DNA from: Amphibalanus amphitrite
Lineage: Eukaryota > Arthropoda > Thecostraca > Balanomorpha > Balanidae
Reading direction: 5' to 3'
Length of the DNA stretch: 64,000 bases
Assembly: GCF_019059575.1 (NCBI RefSeq)
Contig: NW_024883457.1
Coordinates: 19,146 to 83,145, forward strand
Shown here one piece after another: positions 23,115 through 33,845 of the stretch. The translations under genes and the position numbers were made by a program. A model generated the notes under the pieces. The model saw only the letters and a program-made list of their open reading frames with translations, was not told where the DNA came from and did no database searches. Each line of letters starts with the position of its first letter. Position 1 is the first letter of the stretch.

Positions 23115-23539
23115 ATTGTTTGCACGAGGCTGCATATCTAACTATTGTTCACCGTGGCCTCAGTCTTGACGCTAGCGGGCGGCAGCCAGCAGATGTAAGC
23201 TCGAAGGGCTGTTTCTGAATTATTTATTTTGCGCAGACTGTTTTCACTTCTTTCTACACCGATATTGTTTTGAGTGCGCACATGTTCTTTTCAATTTCAC
23301 TATTCATGCAAACTGAACTGGAAGCATTTTCGCACAGGACCTCGTTGTCGCTACCTGTGCTGGGAACTCCCAGATTATAGTGTTAAGCATTCATGGATAT
23401 TTAACGCATCGGCATTACCGGCTATAACTGTAAATCATTATACAATAAATGCATAGTGTTCACTGTTCAATAGCGTCCGTGATGGTTTTAGGATCAACAG
23501 AAATCTGATAATATGACATAAAATTGCTTTATCCATTTT

Positions 23540-23575
23540 CAAACGTTTCGACTTTATTCGAAGTCATCTTCAGTG
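23540..23575 (-). ncRNA. Hammerhead-type motif in second Penelope-like relic
   Basis: The minus strand reads CACTGAAGA, then GACTT, a loop, AAGTC, then GAAACGT. This is the same core order (CUGANGA, stem II, GAAA, palindromic ACGT stem III) as in the first element. Stem I is weak. The right arm keeps the GAAACGTTTGAA side, but its stem II side is replaced by an 8-bp tandem repeat. Confidence 0.55.
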
Positions 23576-23647
23576 TTCAGAGATTTGACTTTGAAAAAAG
23601 TGAGCCTTAAGACTTCTTGAGTGAACCTAATCTTTAGATGCTGCTTG

Positions 23648-24150
23648 TTAAAGGGACCTTCCCACCTTCAAAAAAGTTAATGAATTGGCATAGAAATGAT
23701 GTCCCTTGGTTCGGAAAGATCAAAAATGAATATCTACCAAATTTCACCGAAAAATATTCACTGGTTTTCAAGATATTAGGCTTTTACTTCTGTTTACTTT
23801 TTGGGATCTCCGCTGTTCCTAGCGACTTATTTGGAAGCAATATTTTGGCAGCCTCGAAGTGCGGCAGACGTTGCGCGCAAAGCAGTGTATACCACCACGT
23901 GTTAGCGATGGTTTTAGTCTAAGATTTAAAAATCGTTAGATCTCCGCTGACGTCACAAATTCTAAGGGGGCATTCCAATGCATTAGCCCCTCAGAATCCG
24001 AAAACTGCAAGTTTGAAATTCCATATATACGAATTAAAGCATTTTTCGATGCTGTGAGTGCCCAACCCGGTATTTGCAGGCCATGGCCACCAATTTGGCT
24101 ATCTCAACTCAAAAGTCAAAACTAATGTTAAGGTGGGATGGTCACTTTAA
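23648..24150 (+). mobile_element. TTAAAGGGAC MITE, copy 2 (503 bp), nested
   Basis: It begins TTAAAGGGACCTTCCCACCT and ends AAGGTGGGATGGTCACTTTAA. The interior is clearly homologous and colinear with 19971-20445. It lies inside the Penelope-like relic and truncates its reverse transcriptase reading, so it is the younger insertion. Confidence 0.88.
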
Positions 24151-24370
24151 GAAAGGATAAAACCGTTTCTACCTGAGTGATGTGTCGGAAAACTAGAAAA
24201 CAATCACCAGCATACCTGCTATACAGGACAGGAACAAATTCAGAGCAGTAAGCCAATTCTTCCCATGAAAGCATAAGAAAATGTTGGCAAAGAGCTAGGC
24301 CCATCCATACGCCGCCAAGTTGTTGGTACAATTGCTTGTTGAAAAGGAAGAACGAATTGGTTACTGACAA
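24151..24370 (-). pseudogene. Penelope-like reverse transcriptase fragment
   Basis: The minus-strand translation includes FFLFNKQLYQQLGGVWMGLA, then EELAYCSE and YSRYAGDCFLVFR. This matches the Penelope-type RT segment from the GVAMGSPL-like motif to the catalytic Y-x-D-D box. Here the box reads YAGD, so the first catalytic aspartate is lost. The frame is cut by the nested MITE after QVETVLSFL. It is a dead fragment. Confidence 0.75.
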
Positions 24371-24402
24371 TTGGGACTTTGGGACTTTGGGACGTTGGGA
24401 CT
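24371..24402 (+). repeat. 8-bp tandem repeat TTGGGACT
   Basis: Four units of TTGGGACT (one with G for the final T) sit exactly where the hammerhead stem II of the right Penelope-like arm would be. Confidence 0.85.
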
Positions 24403-24499
24403 TTGAATAAAGTCGAAACGTTTGAAAATAGATAAAGCAATTTTATGTCATATTATGGATAGCGTCCGTGTTCGGCTTTTATAGGCTCCTAATTGAACT

Positions 24500-25192
24500 A
24501 GACCTTTGCGAAAAAGAGCGGCATCGCTGGAGGAGAGTCAACGTCGAAGACACCGACGTAAATATCATAAGTCATTAGTTGACCGGAGCTTGAAAACTTC
24601 CCTAAGCCTTATCTTTGGCAAGTATCACATGTATCACATGTACTATTGTCACATGTACATGTACTATTGTCACATGTACATGTACTATTATCACATGTAC
24701 ATGTATCACATGTACTATATCACATGTATTATCACATGTACTATTGGCACGGTTTCCGCTGTATGCTGCTCCAAGAATTACAAGGAGGATTGAAGGAGCT
24801 CGTGGTGTCATGAATGTACCATTTGCGCGGGTTGACACTATGAAAGGTTCGCTTTTTGTTAGGGCACCCAATATCATAAATGAATTTATGTTCGAGATAA
24901 CAGATTTGGATTTGTTTCACGACTCAATGCGGGATGTTCGGGCTAAAGTAAGACGACATATACAAAATATGTGAGTCCTGGTGTGTACCGCGTGACTGTA
25001 TTTATTGTGTTATGCATGTACTGTATGGACTGTGTGATAGATATGGTTGGTATATCGAGGGATTGTATGTGTAAGAGACGAAAGACTAAAGGCAATGTTT
25101 ACACTGCTCCGAACGTATAACTGCTATGGACTGTTACTGGGCGTCAATTCGCCTGTTGTTTCATGACATCGAATAAATAAATAAATAAAAAG
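24500..25192 (+). pseudogene. Possible non-LTR retrotransposon 3' end
   Basis: A frame ending at a TGA at 24972-24974 reads GVMNVPFARVDTMKGSLFVR and then DLFHDSMRDVRAKVRRHI. This resembles the C-terminal tail of LINE reverse transcriptase proteins (a 'fvR..r.wN.l' and 'sl..fk...r..i' pattern). About 200 bp later comes an AATAAATAAATAAATAAAA tail at 25172-25190, typical of a LINE 3' end. Upstream the frame runs into a CACATGTA simple repeat (24627-24745), so only the last 60-80 codons are usable. Confidence 0.45.
24627..24745. repeat. Palindromic ACATGTACATGT microsatellite
   Basis: Units combining TATCACATGTACATGTACT and TATTGTCACATGTACATGT repeat several times. Each holds the self-complementary ACATGT, so the tract can form cruciforms. 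Confidence 0.9.
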
Positions 25193-25341
25193 TGGACGTA
25201 ATAAATGCGTCGCGCAACGACTAAATAGCAAAACACACCAGACCTTGCAAGGAGGGTATGAAATCGCGTTGCCATGTTTTTTTTAGTAGTCTTAGACCAT
25301 TTTTAGTGCCAAAATTATGTTTTCATATTTCCATTTTGACT

Positions 25342-26293
25342 TAGGGGAAGCGGGGGTAACACCGCCCCCCCCCCCTAAGCTTTTCGCCAAAATGAGAGAA
25401 TATGTGTGAAGTCTTTTGGTAGTTATTGTCTTGGTTACAATATTTAAACATTTTCTCACGTGTTTTAGGTACTTATTTTGCATGCTCCTAAAAGGTTTTC
25501 ATGTATCACGACTTTAAAAAATACCTTGCATATTTGCCGCCTACAAATTGTGTGGGTAACCCCATCACCGGTGTTGATGTTAACCCAACCCATTCCTACG
25601 AAAGCTTTTAATTGTTCAGAGATCGCGTGCGATGAGTTTCCTGTCGGTAAGTGGTAATTTTCGCAAATAATAATCGGTAATGGACTCCTAAATAGGTATA
25701 GGTTCATCAGCTGTTTGCCAGTTTTATACAGCTGGCAAGTGCTTGGTCGGGATGCATGAAAAATATATAGTAAAAAATCAAATAAGCTGCTTATTCCCGG
25801 CTTAGGAACATCTACGAACATAAATAAAGCGTGTCTTTGGAGTTTCGTCACTTATCACGCTACGAACAGGAAACATCGCAACCTCAATCGGGGTAACACC
25901 GCCACGGGGTGGCGGTGTTCCCCAATAAGTGATCACAAGCAAAAATCGCCAGCGGCAAGAATGTACTACACGGTTCAAGCAAACCTTTCTTACAGGGCAA
26001 AGCCGATCAGTCCTATTTTTCGATGTAATCAAGTAAATCAAAATGAGTCTCTACTTAAAGACATTCAAAAGTGCTCCCAACTCATCGAATTTTTATAAGA
26101 GAATGTGCATTTTTCTTTAAATGCCCACACTGAGCTTCGATTACACTGAAACACCGGAACACAAATCAGAAGACGCTTACCTTCGTGCGGTTAATAGGAA
26201 ATAACGGATTTTTACACTTAACATTTCATACTTTCGCCGCCAGATGGGGTGGCGGTGTTTCCCACAGTGGCGGTGTTCCCCCCGCTTCCCCTA
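25342..26293. mobile_element. TA-flanked transposon with GGGGAAGCGGGGG ends (952 bp)
   Basis: The ends are TAGGGGAAGCGGGGGTAAC on the left and, inverted, GTTCCCCCCGCTTCCCCTA on the right. Both continue into ACACCGCC and share the flanking TA. An internal palindrome GGTAACACCGCCAC...GGCGGTGTTCC at about 25891-25924 and another GGCGGTGTTTCCC near 26250 repeat the terminal motif. Minus-strand frames of 79 and 128 codons lie inside without recognisable homology. Likely a non-autonomous TA-targeting DNA transposon. Confidence 0.8.
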
Positions 26294-27470
26294 CAATGGT
26301 GAAGTCACGCGACTTGTCTAATCTTATGAGACCATTATGGAAAAACATACCCATACAAGGTATGAAGACTCGCTTGCTTTATCCTGCAGGCTTCATCTTC
26401 CTGCGGGAAGTTTCCTGGCACTGAGGATATTGCGACGTTGCGACATTTTGGGACCGAGCAGAGGCTCACTTATGACGACATGGCTCAGTGACCTGACCTG
26501 ACTTCAAAATGCAGTTGGTGTCAAAAGATCCGGATTGTATTGTGGGTTAGGTATTCAAACTGCCAGTCCTTTGCTAACGTGTTTCGAGCAATCACGAGAA
26601 AACCACTCGGGATTGGCACCAATTCGGGGAGGGCTTATTTTGTGTTTGTGTTTGTGGAAATATGGATGCTCTCGGGCGCCCGGTGTACCACCATCAAAGG
26701 AGCCCCTGCCCGCCCCCAGATTCAGGTTCACTTGTGTGCAGCCAGCCTGTGGTGGCTTCCGACAGTTCAATGCGGTCAATTAGGGCGGGGATAAAGCCAT
26801 GTAGGTAGTGGGAAATATTCCAATATTATTTGAACAGTATAGCGGATGTAGCGGATGTAGCGGATGTGTTATGTAAGATCAAAGACAGACCAGGGAACAC
26901 ATGACAGAAGTACAGGACTGAGGGCCGGCGGAGCGTGCTCCGTTCCTCCGTGAGAGACAGGAGCGCAGCACACCGTTTTACGGTTCCTCGCAGCTCACAG
27001 GCCGGTGGACAGGCGGAAAGGGACGGCTGGTGCAACAGTCCGGCACTGGTTCAGCACTTCAAAGCCAGACCTTGCCCACTGCTCAGTGACCTTTATCAAA
27101 CGAGCGCGCCGGCTGTGATACGCGGGGAAGGCTCGGGACTGAAGGGCCGGCTCGGTTGAGTTGGAGTGGCTCGCTGTCGGTTCATAGCGGTGCTGCTGGC
27201 TAGGTTAGCGCTGCCGTAGCAGAAAGAATCAGCACGCACATACAGACAGACGGACAGACACACAGAGAGACATTGTGCGCACAAAATTTCTACTATACCT
27301 AGTGCATTGTGCAATGATAAGTGATATGCTGATTTTCTCCTACGACTGAGCATAAATCATTTCTGGATGAAACCGAAATACATAGGTTATAGGTATGCAT
27401 ATATCAGGATGAACGTCCTGTTGCTTGCTGAGGCAGCTGACAAGCTCTGTTCTCCAACGCAATACATGAT
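26294..27470. other. No gene recognised
   Basis: Short overlapping frames only. GC content rises at 26900-27200. A triple GTAGCGGAT direct repeat lies at about 26839-26862. Confidence 0.45.
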
Positions 27471-28330
27471 TTAACCCTCGCCAGTATTCGAGTTTTCCTA
27501 GCCACTAACGTAATGGGGTCCAAAGGACCCCTTCCGCAGCCGTTCGGCCCTGATCGAGCTAGAGCTTCTATAGAAAAAAACGAGCGTGTTACCCACTACG
27601 AGAGAAAGCCGATGTTACCCAATTTTGAGCTCACAGGTCATTGGTAGACGGCATTTTGAAGATAAAAATCTGGACCTGCTGGAACTTCTTAAATGAGGCT
27701 GTCACGTATTTTCAGTGCGCTGGTATCGAAGTCCGTATTAGTTTTGAACAGAGACGATGTATTCATGCATTTGGGATAGTTCGGGTCAGGGAAGATCATG
27801 CCAATCAGCTGGCGTCCCGCTGGCTATCTAAAGTAACAGCTTCATAACATTTTGCATACGCACCAGAACTATACTTTTAAAATGATAAGATGGATGCTAA
27901 ATTCGAAATCAGCAAAAAAACTACCTTGCTAAGTCACAAAACTCGAAGCTGTTAGTTGTCACCCGAGGTCACTTCAGGTCAATGGCCTTGACCCGACCTT
28001 CACGTAACCTAAACACCCACCAAAATGTATAAGATAAACATGATTTTACTGGTCGAAACGTTTACAACTATAAGAAGTTTGGAAATGCACAGATAATATG
28101 CGCTGACATATGCCAAATCTTAATCCGTCCTGATATCTTCTCGAGAAACAGGTCACAGGTCATAGGTCATCTAGGTCAGGGTCGTGAAATTCTCATGGTG
28201 TATGTAAAATGGATAAGCGCGAGTGTACTGCAAGTTTGTCGCGATTGACCTTCTTCTACGCAAGTTATTCGCGAAAAATCGAGGGGGCCCGTCCAACCAC
28301 CCCTCCCCCCTAAGTTAGGGAAAGAGTTAA
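27471..28330 (+). mobile_element. piggyBac-like TTAA MITE (short type, degraded)
   Basis: It begins TTAACCCTCGCCAGTATTCG and ends, degraded, with CCCCTAAGTTAGGGAAAGAG and TTAA at 28327-28330. Internal phrases (CGAAACGTTTACAAC, GCTGACATATGCC, TCGAGAAACAGGTCACAGG) are colinear with 57379-58260. AGGTCA clusters lie at 27960-28000 and 28148-28190. Confidence 0.75.
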
Positions 28331-28759
28331 GTCTGACGACCATTATCATATGCCCCTTCTCCACACATAAACAGCGACTGACCTGTGAGCTGCTGTTTGT
28401 GGCCGCACCCACACGGCTGCACATCAATCTCCGGGGTCACCCGGTCACCCACCGGAGCCAGGTGGGGGTGGGGGTGGGGGGGGGGGGCACGTGCGTGGTC
28501 CGCTCCATCACCGGACGGGTGGCTAAACGATCCCCTGGGACGGCGGACGCATCGGTACCTCTGCTGCCCCGTGGGGCACCGCCTGGTACTCATATTTACC
28601 CAGACCAGCGCGCAGCTACCCTCCCGACCTCAGCCGTCCGAGTCACGGTGGGCTGGCCAGATAGGATCGCCTCGGTCAAACGAGTTAAGGTCGTGACCGA
28701 AAGGCCGCGTCTCAGATGTTGTTTCAATGTCGTCGGCAGATTTAATGTTACGGACCGTT
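28331..28759. other. Non-coding, GC-rich; G-run at 28459-28488
   Basis: Overlapping frames on both strands reflect base composition. GGGGGTGGGGGTGGGGGG at 28463-28480 is a G-quadruplex-prone tract. No gene is seen. Confidence 0.45.
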
Positions 28760-28900
28760 AGACACAGCTGACGTTACGGACTACAACGGAATAGACACAG
28801 CTGACGGCAAGGACTGGACACAAGTGACACCACAGACTGGACACAGCTGACACCACAGACTGGACACAGCTGACACCACAGACTGGACACAGCTGACGTC
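28760..28900 (+). repeat. 23-bp tandem repeat
   Basis: Units close to GACACCACAGACTGGACACA followed by GCT repeat about three times exactly at 28827-28895. Diverged units containing GACACAGCTGACG precede them. Confidence 0.85.
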
Positions 28901-28990
28901 AAGTGTTCGGAGCCGCTCGGAGTCTGTTAGCTCACATGGCTGTGGTCGACAGAGGTTACATAGTCCATTCAGTCACAGTCACAGGCCGCT

Positions 28991-29377
28991 GGTCTGACCC
29001 GGTCAGTCAGTCACAGTCACAGTCCGCTCTGGGCCCTGTTTCACCGCCCGACGCTGCGCGCGCTGCAGCGCGCTGGGAGCTGAGGCGTACCCCTGACGTC
29101 ACTCGAATGACGTTGGGTGCGATCCGTTAGCTTATGGTAGATCGCGTTTCGAACAGAGACCTTTAAGAACCTAGTATCAATTGAACAGAAGTTTGAATGT
29201 GAATACTGCTAGCGTGCGGATGGTGCTGGCGCTGCGGTGCTAGCGTTTTGCGATGACGTCATAGCGTAGCGTCAGAGGGGAGTTTGTTGATATTGCCATG
29301 GAAACCCAACGCGCCGACGCGCGCAGCGCACTGCAGCGCTCCGCCGTGAAACAGGGCCCTGGTCTGACCCGGTCAGT
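28991..29377. mobile_element. Possible hAT-type palindromic insert
   Basis: GGGCCCTGTTTCAC at 29031-29044 is inverted at 29346-29359, and each is followed inward by CGCGC/CTGCAG-rich matching text. Outside, the direct repeat GGTCTGACCCGGTCAGTC lies at 28991-29007 and 29361-29377. Terminal GGGCCCTGTTTCAC is like many hAT MITE ends, but the direct repeat is not adjacent on the left, so the boundaries are unclear. TGACGTCA-like sites lie at 29094 and 29252. Confidence 0.4.
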
Positions 29378-31007
29378 CGGTCAGTTTATCCCGGCGCGCG
29401 GCCGGCTATCCCCGGTCATTGGCGTGGGCCGGCCACTTCTCGGAGAGGCGATACAGAGCTGCCCGCGCTGCAACGGCCGCCGGACGTTGGCTCAAGGCAA
29501 TCACCGGCCACTGTATATCGGCCTATCTCAGCGCGCATTGATCGGCTGCGAATTTAGACTGCAGAGCAGCAGCCTTCCCATCTAGGCACGACAGGAAGCT
29601 TTTTCAAAATATCGGACAGGAAATAGTCAAACTCAAACACTGACTTATTCAGGCCATTTTATCAGGCTAGCGAAGCTGTGAAGTTAATTGTAAGCAAAAA
29701 TATGTTTAAATTGTAAAGTTTCCAGCTTTGCATAATCCAGGCTTCATGATTGCACTTCACTGTCTGGCGCAAATGACCACAAAACTGCAGTGATAACTGG
29801 CGCACAGGTGCATCCGATAAACTCCACCAGCAGCTCGCGACCCAGTCGGTGTTTAACACCATGGTAGTCATAAATCGGATAGCGGTCCATGCACCACCAC
29901 GTTCTTCCCTCCTTCCTTATCCCTGCCTTCCCGCGTCCTTTTACATTCCCCTCCGAGCCGGCGCGGCCGTCCGGCCATCCTCTCTGCCCGCTGCGTACAA
30001 ATCGCCTTTGGGCGATTTGTCGCCTTTGAGGTCTTGAGATCCCCACCCTTCCCTTCTCTTCGAGGAAACTCGGTACAAAGTTACATATTTTGATTTTCTC
30101 AGCACTGAAGTGTGTCCCAGTCGAGCCACTGTAGGTCAGACGCTGGAAACGACACCCGAAAATTGATCAGAACTTTGCCAGGCTCAAACAGACAAACAAA
30201 CTGAGCCCTGTAGGCAACTTACGTAGCTGATGAAAGAAAGGAGCCACTACTGCAATTCAAGAATTAGTATGTTACGGAGATTATTTGGCGTTGGTGGCGA
30301 AACAGCGGCTCGCTGTAAGTTGCTGGCAGTTAAAGGTTGAAAAATATTAATCATTTTACGCTTAGCAAATTTGTTAAAAAAATCAGTAGGCTGACTGACA
30401 GTATACTGTATAGGAAGCCTAACATTCAAACATATGTCAGTGGCAATGTCGGCGAATAACACATTTGCAGACGTACGTACGTGGAAGAGCATCGCCTAGT
30501 CTTCTAGTGGCATAAACTATGCCGCATAATTATAAGAACATTAAACCAACAGGAGGTTGAGCAGCGACGAAACATGCGTAGCGGCCATCAGAATGCATCT
30601 CCCCCTCTGGCACCTGAATGTGGCAGCTTCATATGAGCCGAGTATTGGATCAGAAGCTCTTCATTACCCTTCAGCGAACTCGCACTAAATCACATGTGGC
30701 CATCTTCCGATTGGTCCCTGGCCCGGCATCCCAGATCGGGCCGTCAAACTGCGGGCCGCTGCGCTCCCGTGGCTCCATTGAGAGGCTTATCGGCTGCCCA
30801 GGGGCCGTATATCACCAGATTCTAGGCCGCCCAGGTCACGCCCTTCAGATTAGCTGCGAGACAAATTCGCGTTATCAGCCAGCCGGACACGGCACCAGGC
30901 GCTTATACCAACCGGCAGAACTCAACCAGCTAAAAATGGTGAGCAGTTAAAGAGGTAGTTCCTGGCCGGTATTGAGCAGAACTGAGCTCCTGTCGGTCGC
31001 CTATATG
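29378..31007. other. No gene recognised
   Basis: There is a small hairpin CAAATCGCC/GGCGATTTG at 29998-30020. No exon, tRNA or terminal repeat is recognised. Confidence 0.45.
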
Positions 31008-31990
31008 TACAGGGTGTCCCAAAAGTAAGGTCATCATTTGTTTTGGCCACACCGCCAAAAATACGCGATGGATAGAAATAAATAGGACATCATATGAAAG
31101 AGCATTTTATAAAATTTTATTTTGATATACATATGAGACAATACATTGGCTCGTAGCCCCACATTTGCTGCTTTTCTGCATGGCTACCATTTCGGGCCGC
31201 GTGCACGAATAGACTGCGTTTTACTTCCTCCACTATTCTGGAGCGATTCTCCGGTGAGATGCCGCTTATGTTTGCTCGGAGGGATCATCCTTTAGTTCTT
31301 CCCGGCTCGTTGGGTTGTCCTAAAAGACAACCTTTCCGTTGTGTACCCAGAGAATAAAAATATGAAGGTGTAACGTCAGGTGACCGCGGAGGCCATTCAA
31401 TGGCGTTGCCCTGACTGAAAATTACGCGATCTCACATCCACTCTCGGAGACAATGCATGATCTTCAGGACGGTGCAAGCATAGTCTCCATCCTGCTGAAA
31501 CCACTGCTGGTTGATGGTGTCGGCACAGCTGCGTTGCGACGAGCGGAAGAACCACTGGGAGGACTCTCGGCCACCTCTCTTGATTTATTTTCACCCGATT
31601 CCCGCTGTCGTCCTCAGGACCTCGAAGCACAGGTGGCTAAGTATACATGCCCTGTGCGTATATTATACCTTTTTCTGACGTTTTACCGGTTGAGGCGAAA
31701 CTATGCAGGAGTTCAGAGATAGGGCGAGCTGATAGGGCCTGCTTAGGGCCGAAAACTGGGCGGTATTTACCCTTTGTTTTAAATGACGGACCCTCTCTAA
31801 GAGTTGAATTTCGACCTTCTCAGTTTTATGCCTACTGCTCGGTGTAGTTATGATCAAAAATGGTTTAAGCATGCAAGAAAATAATTTTATGGATGTACCT
31901 TGCACGTGTTAAAATTGGAAGTGATTCGGACTCTTACTTCTCGAGATATTTAAGTTTTAAATCATGACCTTACTTTTGGGACACCCGGTA
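31008..31990 (-). mobile_element. Mariner/Tc1-superfamily element, degenerate (979 bp)
   Basis: The terminal inverted repeat starts CAGGGTGTCCCAAAAGTAAG at 31010 and is inverted at the right end (ATGACCTTACTTTTGGGACA, then CCCGG) at 31988. It is flanked by TA on both sides. The minus strand encodes a broken transposase C-terminus (31117-31405). The length is short for an intact element. Confidence 0.9.
31117..31405 (-). pseudogene. Mariner/Tc1-type transposase C-terminus, frameshifted
   Basis: The minus strand reads IEWPPRSPDVTPSYFYSLGT, recognisable as the WPPRSPDLTPLDFFLWG motif of DDE transposases. In another frame it continues with DNPTSREELKDD and then ISPENRSRIVEEVKRSL, HAARNGSHAE, ending at a TAA at 31117-31119. 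The acidic residue of the TPLDFF motif is Y here. At least two frame changes separate the blocks, so it is non-functional. Confidence 0.82.
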
Positions 31991-33845
31991 TAGCCCCAGC
32001 TCAGGCTGCATTGCCCGCAAACAGGGTGGTTAGCGCAGTCCTCTGTGATGCAGCCGTTACCGGCTCGAATGGCAGCGCTGCACACTACTGGCACTGCGCC
32101 TAAGTTCTGTATTTCACGACAATTACCTCCAGACGGCATTCCGAGAATCGCAATGATCTTATTACAATTCCCGTGAATAGGCCATGGTGATTGTCTTCCT
32201 GATATTCATCCCGGCCATTTGATTTGGACATAGTTTAACGCCATCTAACGCGCCCAAGAATAGTCCATGAGTTGTGATTATGGGCGAGCGTGTCGGGCAT
32301 CGTATGTATTTGTCGTGGATTAACCGACCAAGCGGCTGCTCATCATCTATCTAGATGAGATGACTCGCTCTAGAGCGAGTCTATCGTAGACTAAGCCGGA
32401 ACATTCTTGTAATATCGGCCGGCCGGCCGGTCCCAGCCCGCTGGGCTCACATTTTTGAGAGGCTTAGGTATACATATCTCAGCAGCTGCCGAACCGATTG
32501 ACTTGCGGTGTTTTTGTAGCCTGTAGGGAAGCGATATCCCTTCTCCAAGTAGCTGACTGCTCTCAATGCATGCGGATGGCGACCACGACACGTGTCACTT
32601 ACAAAATGGAAGACGTGCCTAGCGGCCAGCTTGTTCCCATAATAATAACTCAGCAATCACTGAGTCAATTGTGCTGAAGCTTGGGCTATCAGCGGGTATC
32701 CACCAGGCTGATACATTTATGTGCATCACGTTTGGGGTGCTATTGCACGTGTGCACGTGCACTACACCGTTGTTAATTAAAAGGGTGGCCGGCAGAAATC
32801 GTTTTGGGTCTCGCAACGCACCGGCGCACGTGAGAGCTCATTCTGCGGTCGCTCGTATTTGAACCTTTAGGCGCCTTACATATCATGGTTAAAATATGAT
32901 GGCCATCTGAAATCACAGAGGAATATTGTCACACTGCAGGTGTGCGGAATCAATTGTGCAAAGCTTTCTTATTTCCCGAAATTGAAATAACGAACTATTT
33001 TTTCAATAGTTACCGTGCTCAACAACGTGCTTTGTGCTTGCTGTAAACTGTTGCATTTTCACAGTGCGATTCCGCGATGGAAATTATCAACGATCAGTCA
33101 GATCAGTCAGTACCGACGGCCATTGGCTGTAATAGGTAAACATGGTCGTCTTGGTAAGTTTAAAGCACAGTTACATAGTTACACAGTTGTGCTGTAAGTC
33201 AACAGGACACTCCTCGTTCTGCCATTTTCAGACCTGTCCATTAGGGAAGTGCGCACTCGGCGCCGTGTGCGTGTGACAGCAGTTTTAGGATGGCACCACC
33301 GGGGCAGCTTCCGGGCCAGGAGGGTGGCTGCCTCAGCAACAGGCTGACGACCCGGACAGGGCGGAGCTGGTGCCTCCTCGAGCTCTCTAGAATGAAATTG
33401 CTAACATTGGGCATGCTGTTTTGATGTGCACCCATCCGAGTATTGGGTCCCTAATCTCAGTGGATCTCAAACCAAATTACCAGTTAAGATCTATGAACAC
33501 ATTGGAATCTACATGAAAAGATATTGTCGCAAATTAGCTCACATGATCTGGAAACAAAATAAGGACAAGATCTGTGATCTCGTGAATCCCACAACACGCC
33601 ACTACAGTAAGACCATACGTCCACGGCCCAGACGTTTTACGTGATTGAGAGCTGCACTAATTCTTATGTCTACTCCGAATGTAAGGATCCAAACTCAATT
33701 TTTTAAACAAATATCTTTAAATAATTGTTATTCCCATTTCTTTTTACTGTCGAGCCAAGGAGTTTCTGGGAGATAAGTTTAGACTGGCTAGAAAAACCCT
33801 TGATAGTTGTATTAGTATGATATTTTTATCACCACCAGGTAAAAC
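31991..33845. other. No gene recognised; small palindromes
   Basis: Perfect short palindromes lie at 32347-32360 (ATCTAGAT type) and 32365-32380 (CTCGCTCTAGAGCGAG), and GGCCGGCCGGCCGG at 32418-32431. The GTGCACGTGCAC context at 32745-32762 recalls 2955-2975. The frame at 33426-33644 (73 codons) has no recognisable homology. Confidence 0.45.

Larger units (their letters stand above)
23470..24470 (-). mobile_element. Second Penelope-like relic with inverted arms
   Basis: The 12-bp direct repeats ATAGCGTCCGTG lie at 23470-23481 and 24459-24470. Inside them, a left arm from 23508 (ATAATATGACATAAAATTGC onward, about 55 bp) is inverted at about 24402-24456. About 26 bp separates the left repeat from its arm, mirroring the layout of the element at 16949-18459. 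The body carries a minus-strand reverse transcriptase fragment (24151-24370). A TTAAAGGGAC MITE (23648-24150) has inserted in the middle. Confidence 0.8.
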
